From Desulfosporosinus lacus DSM 15449 (GTDB taxonomy: Bacteria > Bacillota > Desulfitobacteriia > Desulfitobacteriales > Desulfitobacteriaceae), in contig NZ_FQXJ01000010.1 of assembly GCF_900129935.1 (NCBI RefSeq), positions 1 to 64,000 of the forward strand: a stretch of DNA of 64,000 bases. Direction: 5' to 3'. The notes below the pieces were generated by a model. That model searched no databases and was not told the DNA's origin. It saw only the letters and a list, made by a program, of their open reading frames with translations. Position numbers and translations under genes: made by a program. Below, piece by piece: positions 51,418 to 59,798 of this stretch; position 1 is the first letter of the stretch; the number at the start of each line of letters is the position of its first letter.

Positions 51418-51678
51418 CTATTTTAGCCAAAAAAGAAAATGCGCCGGTCTAGAGAATCTCGATCCTCTCACCAACGCATCAATCCCATCTTCATTCAATT
51501 CTCTACGAAAACAAATCCCGTTGTTTGCCACCCCTAAGCTTTCGCCAACCCTTTCATTCATTTCGTCCCAGTCATTTCCCTTAACCGGCTCATGCTTTCC
51601 TTCCCGATAAGCAATAACCCTGAGGGGCATCCTCCAAGGTGATCTCTGCAACCCTGCCTCAGCAAAGATGGACTTCAT
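51418..51678 (-). CDS. Small hypothetical protein, second of an overlapping pair
   Basis: The 86-residue frame (MKSIFAEAGLQRSPWRMPLRVIAYREGKHE, then NERVGESLGVANNGICFRRELNEDGIDALVRG) begins behind GGAGAAGGAG inside the end of the preceding gene, a typical translational coupling. No family is recognised. The mixed composition looks protein-like but short, so confidence is modest. Confidence 0.4.
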   Translation of the reverse strand: MKSIFAEAGLQRSPWRMPLRVIAYREGKHEPVKGNDWDEMNERVGESLGVANNGICFRRELNEDGIDALVRGSRFSRPAHFLFWLK

Positions 51679-51856
51679 CTCCTTCTCCTCCGGCAACAGA
51701 CAGTTCCTCTAGTTCATCTTCAATATCCATAAGCTGCACAATCCACCGAGAGCGTTGTTCTCTTTCCGACATGAATTTTCCTAAAATCTCGCCTTTTTTA
51801 TCATGCAACGATTGTCTGCGATCTTCGGTCTCCTGTATTCTGGTTCTTTGTTTCAT
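51659..51856 (-). CDS. Small coiled-coil hypothetical protein
   Basis: The 65-residue protein (MKQRTRIQETEDRRQSLHDKKGEIL, then SEREQRSRWIVQLMDIEDELEELS) is charged and largely a single coiled coil. AGGAGGGGTTAGGCC precedes the ATG, a strong site that supports expression. It overlaps the next small gene. The function is unknown. Confidence 0.5.
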   Translation of the reverse strand: MKQRTRIQETEDRRQSLHDKKGEILGKFMSEREQRSRWIVQLMDIEDELEELSVAGGEGDEVHLC

Positions 51857-52063
51857 GGCCTAACCCCTCCTGTTTATTAAAAATTCAAATAAATAAGGTT
51901 AAAAGAACCATGGGGCTGACTACCTCTCAATGCCAGACCTCTATGTCTTAATATTCTCATTATTTTGTAATATTATTATTCTACAAAAAATTCGAAATAC
52001 CTTCTTTATTCTACTATTTTTTAATTTTAATAAAGAGTTTTGTCCTTTTTACGGCAAGTTAGA

Positions 52064-52750
52064 TCAGCCAACTTCAAAACCTCGCAGGAATAAGGCACAG
52101 TTTATGTTATCGTACATAATCAAATTTCTTAAATCCCGTTTTTTCTTAGCTACTTTTGGAAACCCTGTGTCCTTACAGTTCTGGACGACATAATTTGAAG
52201 TGATTTCAAAATCTAATATAATGCAGGGTATATCATCTGCTTCTAGATTAGAGCATAATGTGGTTCTAAACTCATGCGCAAGCCCGCTATTTTTAATGAT
52301 TTCCACACTTTCTCGAATTGACGATAGCTCTAACCCACCCATCCCTGTAATTTCTTCATATTTATTGAGAGGGGCCTTTAAGTCCATGGCAATAAAATCC
52401 AGCAGCTCATCGGCGATCAAGGTTCTCAAAATATCCGGATTAGTTCCGTTGGTATCTAGCTTTACAAGCAGCTTCATGGCTTTTAATTCTTCGATAAAGA
52501 CTTTAAGATTACTTTGCAGCGTCGGCTCTCCTCCGCTAATAACTACTGCATCAATCATTCCTTTTCTTCTGGAAAGCCACTGGAAAATTTCTTCAGGCAA
52601 AATACCCCTGAAATTTTCCTTAGCTTCTATAAGGCCGGCATTATGGCAATAACTACATCTTAGATTACAACCCTGGGTAAAAACTACAGATGCTATCTTG
52701 CCGGGATAGTCGACAAATGATGTCTTCATAAATCCTGCAATCTTCATCAA
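52064..52750 (-). CDS. nrdG: Anaerobic ribonucleoside-triphosphate reductase activating protein
   Basis: The 228-residue radical SAM protein has the cluster motif GCNLRCSYCHNAG (CxxxCxxC) near residue 28, then VVISGGEPTLQSNL and LDTNGTNPDIL, typical of NrdG and pyruvate-formate-lyase activases. It makes the glycyl radical on NrdD. The C-terminal part is longer than in E. coli NrdG, as in many clostridial forms. Its start overlaps the nrdD stop by four bases. Expression depends on the cobalamin riboswitch upstream of nrdD. Confidence 0.93.
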   Translation of the reverse strand: MMKIAGFMKTSFVDYPGKIASVVFTQGCNLRCSYCHNAGLIEAKENFRGILPEEIFQWLSRRKGMIDAVVISGGEPTLQSNLKVFIEELKAMKLLVKLDTNGTNPDILRTLIADELLDFIAMDLKAPLNKYEEITGMGGLELSSIRESVEIIKNSGLAHEFRTTLCSNLEADDIPCIILDFEITSNYVVQNCKDTGFPKVAKKKRDLRNLIMYDNINCALFLRGFEVG

Positions 52751-54834
52751 ACCGCCTCCCCAATCACGAATTTTTTCCTCAGGTTATACTCTTCCTTTTT
52801 GCCAAGATTGTAGTTTTTAACGGGTCTAAGATATCCTGTCACTCTGGACCAAACTTCAGCTTCGGCCCCACATTCAGGACAATTAAAATGCTCTCCACTG
52901 ATGTATCCATGAGAATCACAGATACTGAAGGTGGGAGTAATGGAGATATAGGGAATCTTATGCTTGTTAAATATCTTTTGGATAAGCCTCTTGCAGACCT
53001 CGGTATCCTCAAGGGCATCTCCCAAATAGAGGTGCTGAACCGTCCCCCCGGTATAAAGAGATTGGAGCTCATCCTGTAGCTCTAAAACTTCAAAAATATC
53101 TTCCGTATAACCTACGGGCAGTTGGGTCGAGTTGGAATAGTAAGGAACTTGTTCACCTGCCGTAATGATTGAATCGTACTTTTTTGTATCCAGCATGGCC
53201 AGCCGATAAGAGGTTCCCTCTGCAGGGGTAGCTTCTAAATTATAGACATTGCCCGTCTCCTGCTGAAACTTAACCAGCAGTTCTCTCAAGTAATTCATCA
53301 CACTAACCGAAAACTCTCGGCCTTCATTAGTTTCTATTCCTTTTCCCATGAAATTAAGTAAGGCCTCATTCATACCAACGATACCGATGGTACTGAAATG
53401 ATTATGCCAATATTGCCCGGTTCTCTCCTTGGCATGTCTCAGATAATAGCATGAATAAGGGTACAGTCCCTTATCTGATTGCTGTTCAATCACTTTTCGT
53501 TTGATCTCCAAAGCCGTGCGCCCGATTTCTGCCATATGTTTCAAGCGTTCCATAAACTCCCCTTTTGTCTTGGCCAGATAGGCTAATCTGGGCAGGTTAA
53601 TTGTAAATACACCGATGGAGCCTGTGAGAGGGTTGCTCCCGAACAAACCTCCGCCTCTTTTTCTCAGTTCCCCCGTATCCAACCTTAGCCTACAGCACAT
53701 GGATACAGCATCTTCCGGCGACAAGTCCGAGTTTACATAATTGGCAAAGTAGGGAATGCCATACTTACAGGTAATTTTCATGAAAGCATCTGCTACAGGG
53801 CTGTTCCACTCAAAGTCATTGGTAATATTAAGGGTTGGAATTGGGAAGGTGAACACTCTCCCCTTAGAGTCTCCTTCCAACATCACTTCACAGAAGGCCA
53901 GGTTGAACATATCCAGTTCCTTCTGGAAATCTCCGTACTTATCCTCCCTATATTGCCCGCCGATTATGGCATGTTCATCCTTCAAGGTGGAGGGCACCCG
54001 AATATCAAAGGTAAGGTTAGAAAAAGGGCATTGAAATCCCACCCGTGTGGGAACATTAATGTTAAAGACAAATTCTTGCAAACACTGTTTGACTTGGGCA
54101 AAGGTTAATTGATCCTCCCGGATAAAGGGGGCACAAAAGGTATCAAAGCTTGACCAGGCCTGAGCTCCCGCGGTTTCACCCTGGGTTGTGAAGGTAGAAT
54201 TAACGATTTGTCCCAGGAAGGATCGTAAATGTTTAGCAGGGCCGCTTTCTACCTTGCCCGGCACTCCTCCGAATCCATCCATAAGGAGTTGACGCAAATC
54301 CCAGCCGGCACAATAGGGCCCGAAAAAACCCAGGTCATGGATATGGCAATCTCCACTTTCATGAGCTTCTCGAACCTCTTGTGGATAGATCTCATAAAGC
54401 CAATACTTTTTGGTGAATACCTCTCGGATATAATTATTTAGTCCGTTAATACTTTTTTGAGTATTGGCATTCTCCTTGATTTGCCAATCCTTATCCCCCA
54501 AGTAGTCAGAAAACATGCCAATGGTGGCCCCGATCAAAGCATCCATTTCACGGCTGTTTTTCCTTTTCTGACGATAAAGAATAAATGCTTTGGCAGTCTT
54601 GGCATGTCCATTTTCAATAAGGACCTTTTCAACGATATCTTGGATTGATTCTACATCCGGTTGCTTGTCCTTATAATTTCTTTGTAAGAGTACTACAACC
54701 TGCCTGCCTATTTCCTCAGCACGCTCATAATCTGATCCTCCACAAGCAGCAGCGGCTTTAAAAATGGCATGCACTATTTTCTCTTGCTTAAAAGTCTCAA
54801 GTCTTCCATCTCGTTTAATAATTTCTGATATCAT
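52747..54834 (-). CDS. nrdD: Anaerobic (class III) ribonucleoside-triphosphate reductase
   Basis: The 695-residue protein has an N-terminal ATP-cone (IKRDGRLETFKQEKIVHAIFKAA), the ten-stranded glycyl-radical barrel, a C-terminal zinc site (FSICDSHGYISGEHFNCPECG) and the glycyl-radical loop SRVTGYLRPV. It reduces ribonucleotides without oxygen. The operon is behind a cobalamin riboswitch with a terminator, so it should be off when adenosylcobalamin is plentiful, when a B12-dependent class II enzyme (not in this window) could take over. AATCGGAGGTATTAAAGG precedes the ATG. Confidence 0.96.
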   Translation of the reverse strand: MISEIIKRDGRLETFKQEKIVHAIFKAAAACGGSDYERAEEIGRQVVVLLQRNYKDKQPDVESIQDIVEKVLIENGHAKTAKAFILYRQKRKNSREMDALIGATIGMFSDYLGDKDWQIKENANTQKSINGLNNYIREVFTKKYWLYEIYPQEVREAHESGDCHIHDLGFFGPYCAGWDLRQLLMDGFGGVPGKVESGPAKHLRSFLGQIVNSTFTTQGETAGAQAWSSFDTFCAPFIREDQLTFAQVKQCLQEFVFNINVPTRVGFQCPFSNLTFDIRVPSTLKDEHAIIGGQYREDKYGDFQKELDMFNLAFCEVMLEGDSKGRVFTFPIPTLNITNDFEWNSPVADAFMKITCKYGIPYFANYVNSDLSPEDAVSMCCRLRLDTGELRKRGGGLFGSNPLTGSIGVFTINLPRLAYLAKTKGEFMERLKHMAEIGRTALEIKRKVIEQQSDKGLYPYSCYYLRHAKERTGQYWHNHFSTIGIVGMNEALLNFMGKGIETNEGREFSVSVMNYLRELLVKFQQETGNVYNLEATPAEGTSYRLAMLDTKKYDSIITAGEQVPYYSNSTQLPVGYTEDIFEVLELQDELQSLYTGGTVQHLYLGDALEDTEVCKRLIQKIFNKHKIPYISITPTFSICDSHGYISGEHFNCPECGAEAEVWSRVTGYLRPVKNYNLGKKEEYNLRKKFVIGEAV

Positions 54835-54864
54835 CCTTTAATACCTCCGATTCTTCCAATTTGA

Positions 54865-54894
54865 AAAGCCCCTTGACGCTGAGCGCCAAGAGGC
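54865..54894 (-). terminator. Intrinsic terminator after the cobalamin riboswitch
   Basis: AGCC.CTTGGCGCT pairs with AGCG.CAAG.GGCT, followed on the minus strand by TTTTC, 30 bp before the nrdD start. It is placed as the expression platform of the riboswitch. Confidence 0.75.
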
Positions 54895-54965
54895 TGTGTA
54901 TATCCCTGAATACAACACTTACTTATGGAACCCCCCTATCGCTCGTAGAGTTATTGGTTCATTAA

Positions 54966-55130
54966 ACAAAGGCAGGTCTTCTGACTCTGGTTCATTAATG
55001 CTTCACGCCTTCCCGGTATGTACCAGTGGCCTATATGAAACATCTCCCCATTACAGTGGCGGGACCGTGCAGGACTTTTACCTGCTTCCCTTTTAAGCTG
55101 TACTCGCAGTACTTAGCACCTTTATTTTCC
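54966..55130 (-). ncRNA. Cobalamin riboswitch
   Basis: The minus strand contains the ordered conserved parts: AAGCAGGTAAAAGTCCTGC, GGTCCCGCCACTG, AGGCCACTGG, CGGGAAGGCGTGAAG and the B12 box AGTCAGAAGACCTGCC. It is followed by a terminator at 54865-54894 and then nrdD. Cobalamin riboswitches that control B12-independent isoenzymes are known; here the target is the class III reductase. Confidence 0.93.
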
Positions 55131-55405
55131 ATTATTTAATTAATATAATGTTATCGTACATTAGCCTAATGTGTCAACCATTAAGTTTATCTTATCATAG
55201 TGCTTATCGGCATCCTATGCCATGTGCTAACTATCCTCCGCAGTCGGTAAGCCGAACAATGCTTGTTTAGCAAAATTTCAGGATATGCCGACAGTTTATA
55301 CCTAAAATATGGTATTCATATTGACAAGTTGTTCCTATAGAAATAGAATACATACTATAATTATCTTGATTTCATGATCATAATCCATAACAGGAGGTAA
55401 TCATT

Positions 55406-55714
55406 ATGCCAGATTTCGGCAATCCTTTTTCCGGACTTGCAAAAGACCGTAAATTAACTGACCAGGAATTAATTAGAGCCATTAGATTCATGATTTCCGC
55501 AGAATATGAAGCTATTCAATTGTATATGCAACTAGCTGAATCAACAGACAACGAATTAGCCATTGAAGTTTTGAAGGATATTGCTGACGAAGAAAAAGTC
55601 CACGCAGGAGAGTTTCTAAGACTATTGAAAGAGTTAGCTCCTGACGAAGAGGAATTCTACAAGGAAGGTGCTCAGGAAGTCGAAGAAGAAATTGAGGCCA
55701 TGAAGAAAAAATAA
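55406..55714 (+). CDS. Half-ferritin-like (rubrerythrin/EncFtn-type) protein
   Basis: The 102-residue protein has two long helices with iron-ligand residues: FMISAEYEAIQLYMQLAESTDNELA and DIADEEKVHAGEFLRLL (ExxH). One ExxH and one upstream glutamate give half of a ferritin di-iron site, so it should dimerise as encapsulated ferritins (EncFtn) do. A full ferritin or rubrerythrin would have four helices. The C-terminus is acidic and then basic (EEEIEAMKKK). No encapsulin gene is adjacent. GGAGGTAATC precedes the ATG. Confidence 0.75.
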   Translation: MPDFGNPFSGLAKDRKLTDQELIRAIRFMISAEYEAIQLYMQLAESTDNELAIEVLKDIADEEKVHAGEFLRLLKELAPDEEEFYKEGAQEVEEEIEAMKKK

Positions 55715-55794
55715 GTCTATTTCTGAATGTAAGGTGGATGTAAGGGGCAGTGTGAAAACTCAGTCCCCAAAAACCGAAGTAGATACTGCAATCA

Positions 55795-55844
55795 AAAAGC
55801 GTTCTCATTTCACTGTCAAAGTGGAGTGAGAACGCTTTTATTTT
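55795..55844. terminator. Bidirectional terminator between the ferritin-like gene and znuB
   Basis: AAAAGCGTTCTCA and TGAGAACGCTTTT are perfect 13-bp arms with A and T runs at either side, between two converging genes. Confidence 0.85.
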
Positions 55845-55904
55845 ATTGTTATAGCAGCAAAAGTCTCCCCTTTTAAAGCCTTTTAACGATAAGCGCCAAG
55901 GTCT

Positions 55905-56768
55905 TTAGCCTGGCCCAAGTCTTAATTTCATGACAAAGGTAAGGGCAAAAAATCCTGATGTAATCAGCACAATCGTAGCCCCGGTAGCTGTTCCCCAAAA
56001 GTAGGATAAGATTAACCCTGACAGTCCTGAAATAAGTGCAATCAGAACTGAGTAGATATGATATTGTCTCATATTTCTAGCGATATTTCGGGATGAAGCT
56101 GCCGGTATGATCAAGAGAGAACTAATAATCAGGATCCCTACCCATTGGATAGAGATTGTTACGATAACCGCCATAATTATGGCAAACAAGTATTCATAAC
56201 GTTTAACCTTTATTCCTCTGCTGCGTGCCAAAGATGGGTTCATACTCGCCAGCAGAAGCTTATTGAAGATTACGACCCATAATGAGATAACTAGTACGAA
56301 AACAATTCCAAGTGTCAATAAATCCGAGGGGCTAATATTTAAAAAATCCCCAATCAGATACCCTGAATATTTGTTGAACCCTCCATTGCGTGTAAGTATG
56401 ACTAATCCCAGTGCCACCGCAGTGGAAGAAAATACTCCAATTATGGTATCGGTGGAAGCTGTATTTGCTTCTTTAACCACAAGAATGGCTATAGTAATCA
56501 GCACTGAAAAAACCAACATTGAATAAATAGGCTTAATCTCCACGAAAGGGAAGATGTTCCCCACTATAACTCCGATTGCAATTCCTGTTAGGGCAGAATG
56601 CCCTAACGAATCTGAAAAGAAGGCCATTTTATTATTAACAATCATAGTACCCAGCAATCCGAAGATTGGGGTCACCAATAAAACGCCCAAAAGAGCATTC
56701 TTCATAAACCCATACTGCATCCATTCGAAAGGAAGTAATAAATCTACTAAGCTATACCATAAGTGCAT
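55905..56768 (-). CDS. znuB: Zinc/manganese ABC transporter permease
   Basis: The 287-residue protein has about eight membrane helices and the ABC-3 family motifs: FGLLGTMIVNNKMAFFSDSLGHSALTGIAIG (with conserved S/H), ASTDTIIGVFSSTAVALGLVIL and STSRGIKV-like loops before MAVIVTISIQWVGILIISSLLIIPAA. It imports Zn or Mn with ZnuC and ZnuA. The frame opens at 56789, but the ATG at 56768 with GGATAGGG upstream is preferred; it overlaps the ATPase gene by 17 bp. Confidence 0.9.
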   Translation of the reverse strand: MHLWYSLVDLLLPFEWMQYGFMKNALLGVLLVTPIFGLLGTMIVNNKMAFFSDSLGHSALTGIAIGVIVGNIFPFVEIKPIYSMLVFSVLITIAILVVKEANTASTDTIIGVFSSTAVALGLVILTRNGGFNKYSGYLIGDFLNISPSDLLTLGIVFVLVISLWVVIFNKLLLASMNPSLARSRGIKVKRYEYLFAIIMAVIVTISIQWVGILIISSLLIIPAASSRNIARNMRQYHIYSVLIALISGLSGLILSYFWGTATGATIVLITSGFFALTFVMKLRLGPG

Positions 56769-57570
56769 TGGCCACCCTATCCTTCTCATCCTTTTGGAAA
56801 CGATTAGACCAATCTAACCCAAAGGTCTGAATTACTTTGTCATTGGTAAAGACTTCTTGTGGAGTCCCGCAGCATTCAATCGTCTTATTATTAACGAAGG
56901 CCACCCGGTCAGCATACTCCGCTACCAAATTAAGATCATGGGAAACTAAAATAATGGATAAATCATAGTTTTTACGCAGGGTTGAAACTGTTTGATAGAA
57001 TAGTTCCAATCCTTTCTGATCAATCCCTGATACGGGTTCATCCAATAGTAGGAGATGAGGAATTGGATCAAGGGCAAGTGCTAATAAGACTCTTTGTAAC
57101 TCACCGCCCGATAACTCCCCTAAGCGTTTATTAATTAAGTGTTCCCCATGAGTTCGGGCTAGGCTTTCTCTAACACGTTCGCGTATGCTTTTAGGATAGC
57201 TGAACCAAATAGGAAGATTCGTATGTGCTGCAGCAAATAAATCAAGGACACTGGTTGGGGAAGTAGAATCTAACTCGAGTTTTTGCGGAACATAACCCAT
57301 AGATGGTCTTGTTGTTCCATTATTTTTCGCATCAAGAAATTGGAGTTCGCCAGTATGAGAAATATCCCCTAGAATAGCCTTCAAAAGCGTGCTTTTGCCG
57401 GCACCATTGGGACCAATAATAGCTGTCAAATCTCCACAATGAATGTGAAGATTGACATCCTTTAATATTTCTACACCGCCGCGTTTAACCCCAAAGTTAT
57501 TAATTTTGGTACAACATAAATTACATTCACAAGTTTTGCATTCGGAATTGACACATTTAGAATGATTCAT
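56752..57570 (-). CDS. znuC: Zinc/manganese ABC transporter ATPase with cysteine-rich N-terminus
   Basis: The 272-residue ATPase has Walker A GPNGAGKST, signature LSGGELQRVLLALAL, Walker B LLLLDEPVSGID and LVSHDLNLVAEYAD. A 20-residue N-terminal extension with six cysteines (positions 6, 11, 14, 16, 19, 20) is unusual for ZnuC and looks able to bind metal. The start is supported by the four-base overlap (ATGA) with the end of znuA, so the extension is not an artefact of a wrong start. It may sense or deliver Zn. Confidence 0.9.
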   Translation of the reverse strand: MNHSKCVNSECKTCECNLCCTKINNFGVKRGGVEILKDVNLHIHCGDLTAIIGPNGAGKSTLLKAILGDISHTGELQFLDAKNNGTTRPSMGYVPQKLELDSTSPTSVLDLFAAAHTNLPIWFSYPKSIRERVRESLARTHGEHLINKRLGELSGGELQRVLLALALDPIPHLLLLDEPVSGIDQKGLELFYQTVSTLRKNYDLSIILVSHDLNLVAEYADRVAFVNNKTIECCGTPQEVFTNDKVIQTFGLDWSNRFQKDEKDRVANALMV

Positions 57571-58493
57571 TTCAGCGCCTCTTGTAAAGTTATTAAATTA
57601 CTCTCCATAAGATTAATATAAGCATCTGCCTCCATTGGCCCCGTTACAATTGGATCAAGGGTATAAACCTTAGCCCCCGTCTCTTTGGCAATGGTATCCG
57701 CTGCTTTAACAGGATATTGGGGTTCAGCAAATAGAGCCTTTATCTCAAGGCTTTTAACCTGTTCTATGGTTTCGCTCAATTCTTTGGCACTAGGTGCTGA
57801 ACCCGGTTCACGTTCAATAACCCCTACTGTATTCAAGTTAAATTCCTTTGCAAAATAAGGAAAGGCCTCATGGAATGTGACGATATTACGTTGTTGCACT
57901 CCATCTAAAGTTTGATGCATTTTAGTTCTTAGCGCTTCAAGCTTCAAGATATAGGCTTGGGTATTTTCCTGGTATTCGGAGGCATGAGTGGGATCCAAGG
58001 AAGCAAGTTGAGCTCCGATGGTTTTAACTTGGGCAATGGCATCGGTAACACTCAACCAAACATGGGGATTATCTCCTTCATCTCCATCTCCTTGGATTAA
58101 TGGAATACCTTGACTTGATTCAATGACTTTCAGATCTGGAATTTGACTTATAACTTTATCCATAAAGGATTCCATTCCTGCCCCATTAATGACAAGGATT
58201 TGGGCACCCTCTAAATTCTTCATATCGTCAGGGGTAACCGCATAGTCATGCAGGCATCCGGTCGTAGGCTTAGTCAAACTTACAACATTCACATTAGGGA
58301 TGTCCTTAGTAATATTTAAGGTAAAGATATACATAGGGTAGAATGAAGCTGCTATAGTTAAGGAGCTTTCGGTCTTAGTATCAGTGTTCTGACTGACAGT
58401 AGGCTTAGCAGCCTCGTTGTTAGCCCCACACCCACTTAATACCAATACCAGAACACTAAATAATACCACCCAGACAAGTTTTGACTTCTTCAA
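57567..58493 (-). CDS. znuA: Zinc/manganese-binding lipoprotein of an ABC importer
   Basis: The 308-residue protein has a lipoprotein signal (LVWVVLFSVLVLVLSGCG, lipobox LSGC) and the cluster A-I fold with metal-ligand histidines in CLHDYAVTPDD, DNPHVWLSVTDA and VTFHEAFPYFAKEF and an acidic ligand in LDPIVTGPMEADAYI. It captures Zn (or Mn) for ZnuBC. The usual His-rich loop of ZnuA is short and acidic here (GDGDEGDNPH). It is divergent from a Fur-family gene, with palindromes between them. Confidence 0.92.
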   Translation of the reverse strand: MKKSKLVWVVLFSVLVLVLSGCGANNEAAKPTVSQNTDTKTESSLTIAASFYPMYIFTLNITKDIPNVNVVSLTKPTTGCLHDYAVTPDDMKNLEGAQILVINGAGMESFMDKVISQIPDLKVIESSQGIPLIQGDGDEGDNPHVWLSVTDAIAQVKTIGAQLASLDPTHASEYQENTQAYILKLEALRTKMHQTLDGVQQRNIVTFHEAFPYFAKEFNLNTVGVIEREPGSAPSAKELSETIEQVKSLEIKALFAEPQYPVKAADTIAKETGAKVYTLDPIVTGPMEADAYINLMESNLITLQEALK

Positions 58494-58513
58494 AATACAT
58501 TTACCTCCTTCGC

Positions 58514-58536
58514 CAAATGCAACTGCCTTGCATTTG
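58514..58536. promoter_or_regulatory. Palindromic operator candidate directly upstream of znuA
   Basis: Perfect 9-bp arms CAAATGCAA and TTGCATTTG flank CTGCC, ending 21 bp before the znuA start. It could bind the adjacent Fur-family regulator. It differs from the Bacillus Zur consensus. Confidence 0.6.
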
Positions 58537-58566
58537 CATCTTCTAAATTGATTATACTCTACTTTT

Positions 58567-58586
58567 AATAATTGTAAACCATTATT
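58567..58586. promoter_or_regulatory. Fur/Zur/PerR-like box between znuA and the Fur-family gene
   Basis: AATAAT-TGTAAACC-ATTATT has the A/T-rich inverted-repeat pattern of Fur-superfamily boxes. It lies in the 236-bp divergent region and suits both promoters. Confidence 0.6.
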
Positions 58587-58728
58587 TTACTTCTTAATCA
58601 TTTATAAATTTATCAAAGTAGTGCCTGGTACTGCATTAAATTCCTGAAAAAGTAATTAACCGAGTAAAAATATTGCTAAAATATAAAAAAGGATTAAAAT
58701 GGACATAGAAAGCAATTGAAGAATAGGA

Positions 58729-59196
58729 ATGATCTTGTTGGACGAAAACTCAAAGTATAAAGAATTGCTGAATCGTGAAGGTATTAAAAGCACTCGCCAC
58801 AGAAATGCTATCCTTGAACTCCTCGAAGAATCTGAATTTCCACAAACTGCAGAACAACTATTTATAACCTTACGAGAAAAAACTGCCTCAATTGATTTAT
58901 CAACTGTATATAGAACGCTTGATACCTTTGCCTCGAAAAACTTAGTCATTAAATCCAATAGAGTAGATGATGGTAAAGCTTTATATGAACTTAACCACAA
59001 TGAGCATAAACACCATCTTTTATGCGTGGGATGCCACAAGTTAATTTCGATTGAAGACTGTCCTATTGGTGACTTAAAGCAAACTTTAAAGAGTAGAATA
59101 GATTTTGACATTACAGGACATAAACTAGAAATCTATGGCTATTGTCATGATTGTAAAAAATACAAACTGCCTCCTGCAGATCATGACAACTTGTAA
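58729..59196 (+). CDS. Fur-family metalloregulator (probable Zur)
   Basis: The 155-residue protein has the Fur winged helix (LNREGIKSTRHRNAILELLEESEFPQTAEQLF, DLSTVYRTLDTFASKNLV) and the metal-binding C-terminal domain (ELNHNEHKHHLLCVGCHKLISIEDCP, later CHDCKK), so both CxxC structural zinc pairs are present. Fur-family repressors respond to Zn, Fe, Mn or peroxide. Its divergence from znuABC makes Zur the best guess. GAATAGGA precedes the ATG. Confidence 0.9.
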   Translation: MILLDENSKYKELLNREGIKSTRHRNAILELLEESEFPQTAEQLFITLREKTASIDLSTVYRTLDTFASKNLVIKSNRVDDGKALYELNHNEHKHHLLCVGCHKLISIEDCPIGDLKQTLKSRIDFDITGHKLEIYGYCHDCKKYKLPPADHDNL

Positions 59197-59339
59197 ATCT
59201 TTCTATTTCAAAAGAAGTTTTTACTTTTGTTTAGATTTGCAGGAAATATTTTTTAGCTGGCGAATAAATTATAAACCGAAGTAAGTGATTATTCACAAAA
59301 TAATTATATACAGAAGGTCCTAGAAGTCTGCCAAGATAG

Positions 59340-59540
59340 CTTAATAGTCTTTTTTACTCTTTTGGAACTGGGCTTGAGACAAGGCGCTGGCATGGCATTA
59401 GTTGAAATTATACCCTTGCCATGGGATGGCCGCGTGCCCCTGCAGCCAAGACTCGAACAACGATATTAGAAGTTAGTAACACTGCCATGATGGCAAGGTC
59501 TCGTGATGGCGAGAAGGGACCTTCAGAAAGTATGTAACGA
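59340..59540 (+). promoter_or_regulatory. Structured leader upstream of cooT
   Basis: The 380-bp gap before cooT holds GC-rich paired segments unlike ordinary spacer: CATGGC and GCCATG (59391-59424), TGCCA-TGA-TGGCA (near 59483), TCTCG-TGATGG-CGAGA (near 59500), and CCGCGTGCCCCTGCAGCC. No known riboswitch consensus was recognised. It may be a metal-responsive leader of cooT-trmO. Confidence 0.35.
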
Positions 59541-59583
59541 TAAGTCATACTTCTGTCTAAGAAAGAAAGAAGGAGTAATCTAT

Positions 59584-59784
59584 ATGTGTGAAGCCAATGC
59601 CTATCTTAAAGATGGCGAAAACGAAGTTATGTTCATGGAATCAGTCGATGTTATTGAGCCCTACGAAAATGGCCTAAAGCTTATCGACATTTTTGGAATG
59701 CAGAAGTTTATACAAGCCAAGATCAAAGATATGACCCTTCTTAACCACCGAATTGTATTGGAAAGAGTCGATAAGCAACTGTAA
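59584..59784 (+). CDS. cooT: CooT-family nickel-binding protein
   Basis: The 66-residue protein begins MCEANAYLKDGENEVMFMESVDVIEPYENG, then IDIFGMQKFIQAKIKDMTLLNHRIVLE, matching CooT, a small dimer that binds one nickel through its N-terminal Cys2. CooT aids nickel insertion into CO dehydrogenase. AAAGAAGGAGTAATC precedes the ATG at 59584; the frame opens at 59503, but the MCEA start is essential for the family. It is followed 14 bp later by trmO with a His-rich tail. No CO dehydrogenase is in this window. Confidence 0.9.
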   Translation: MCEANAYLKDGENEVMFMESVDVIEPYENGLKLIDIFGMQKFIQAKIKDMTLLNHRIVLERVDKQL

Positions 59785-59798
59785 GAAAGGGGCTTCAT

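Noticed and set aside
59340-59540. NiCo or molybdenum-cofactor riboswitch before cooT
   Set aside because: The conserved words of those classes were not found; only generic stems are visible, so it is reported as an unassigned leader.
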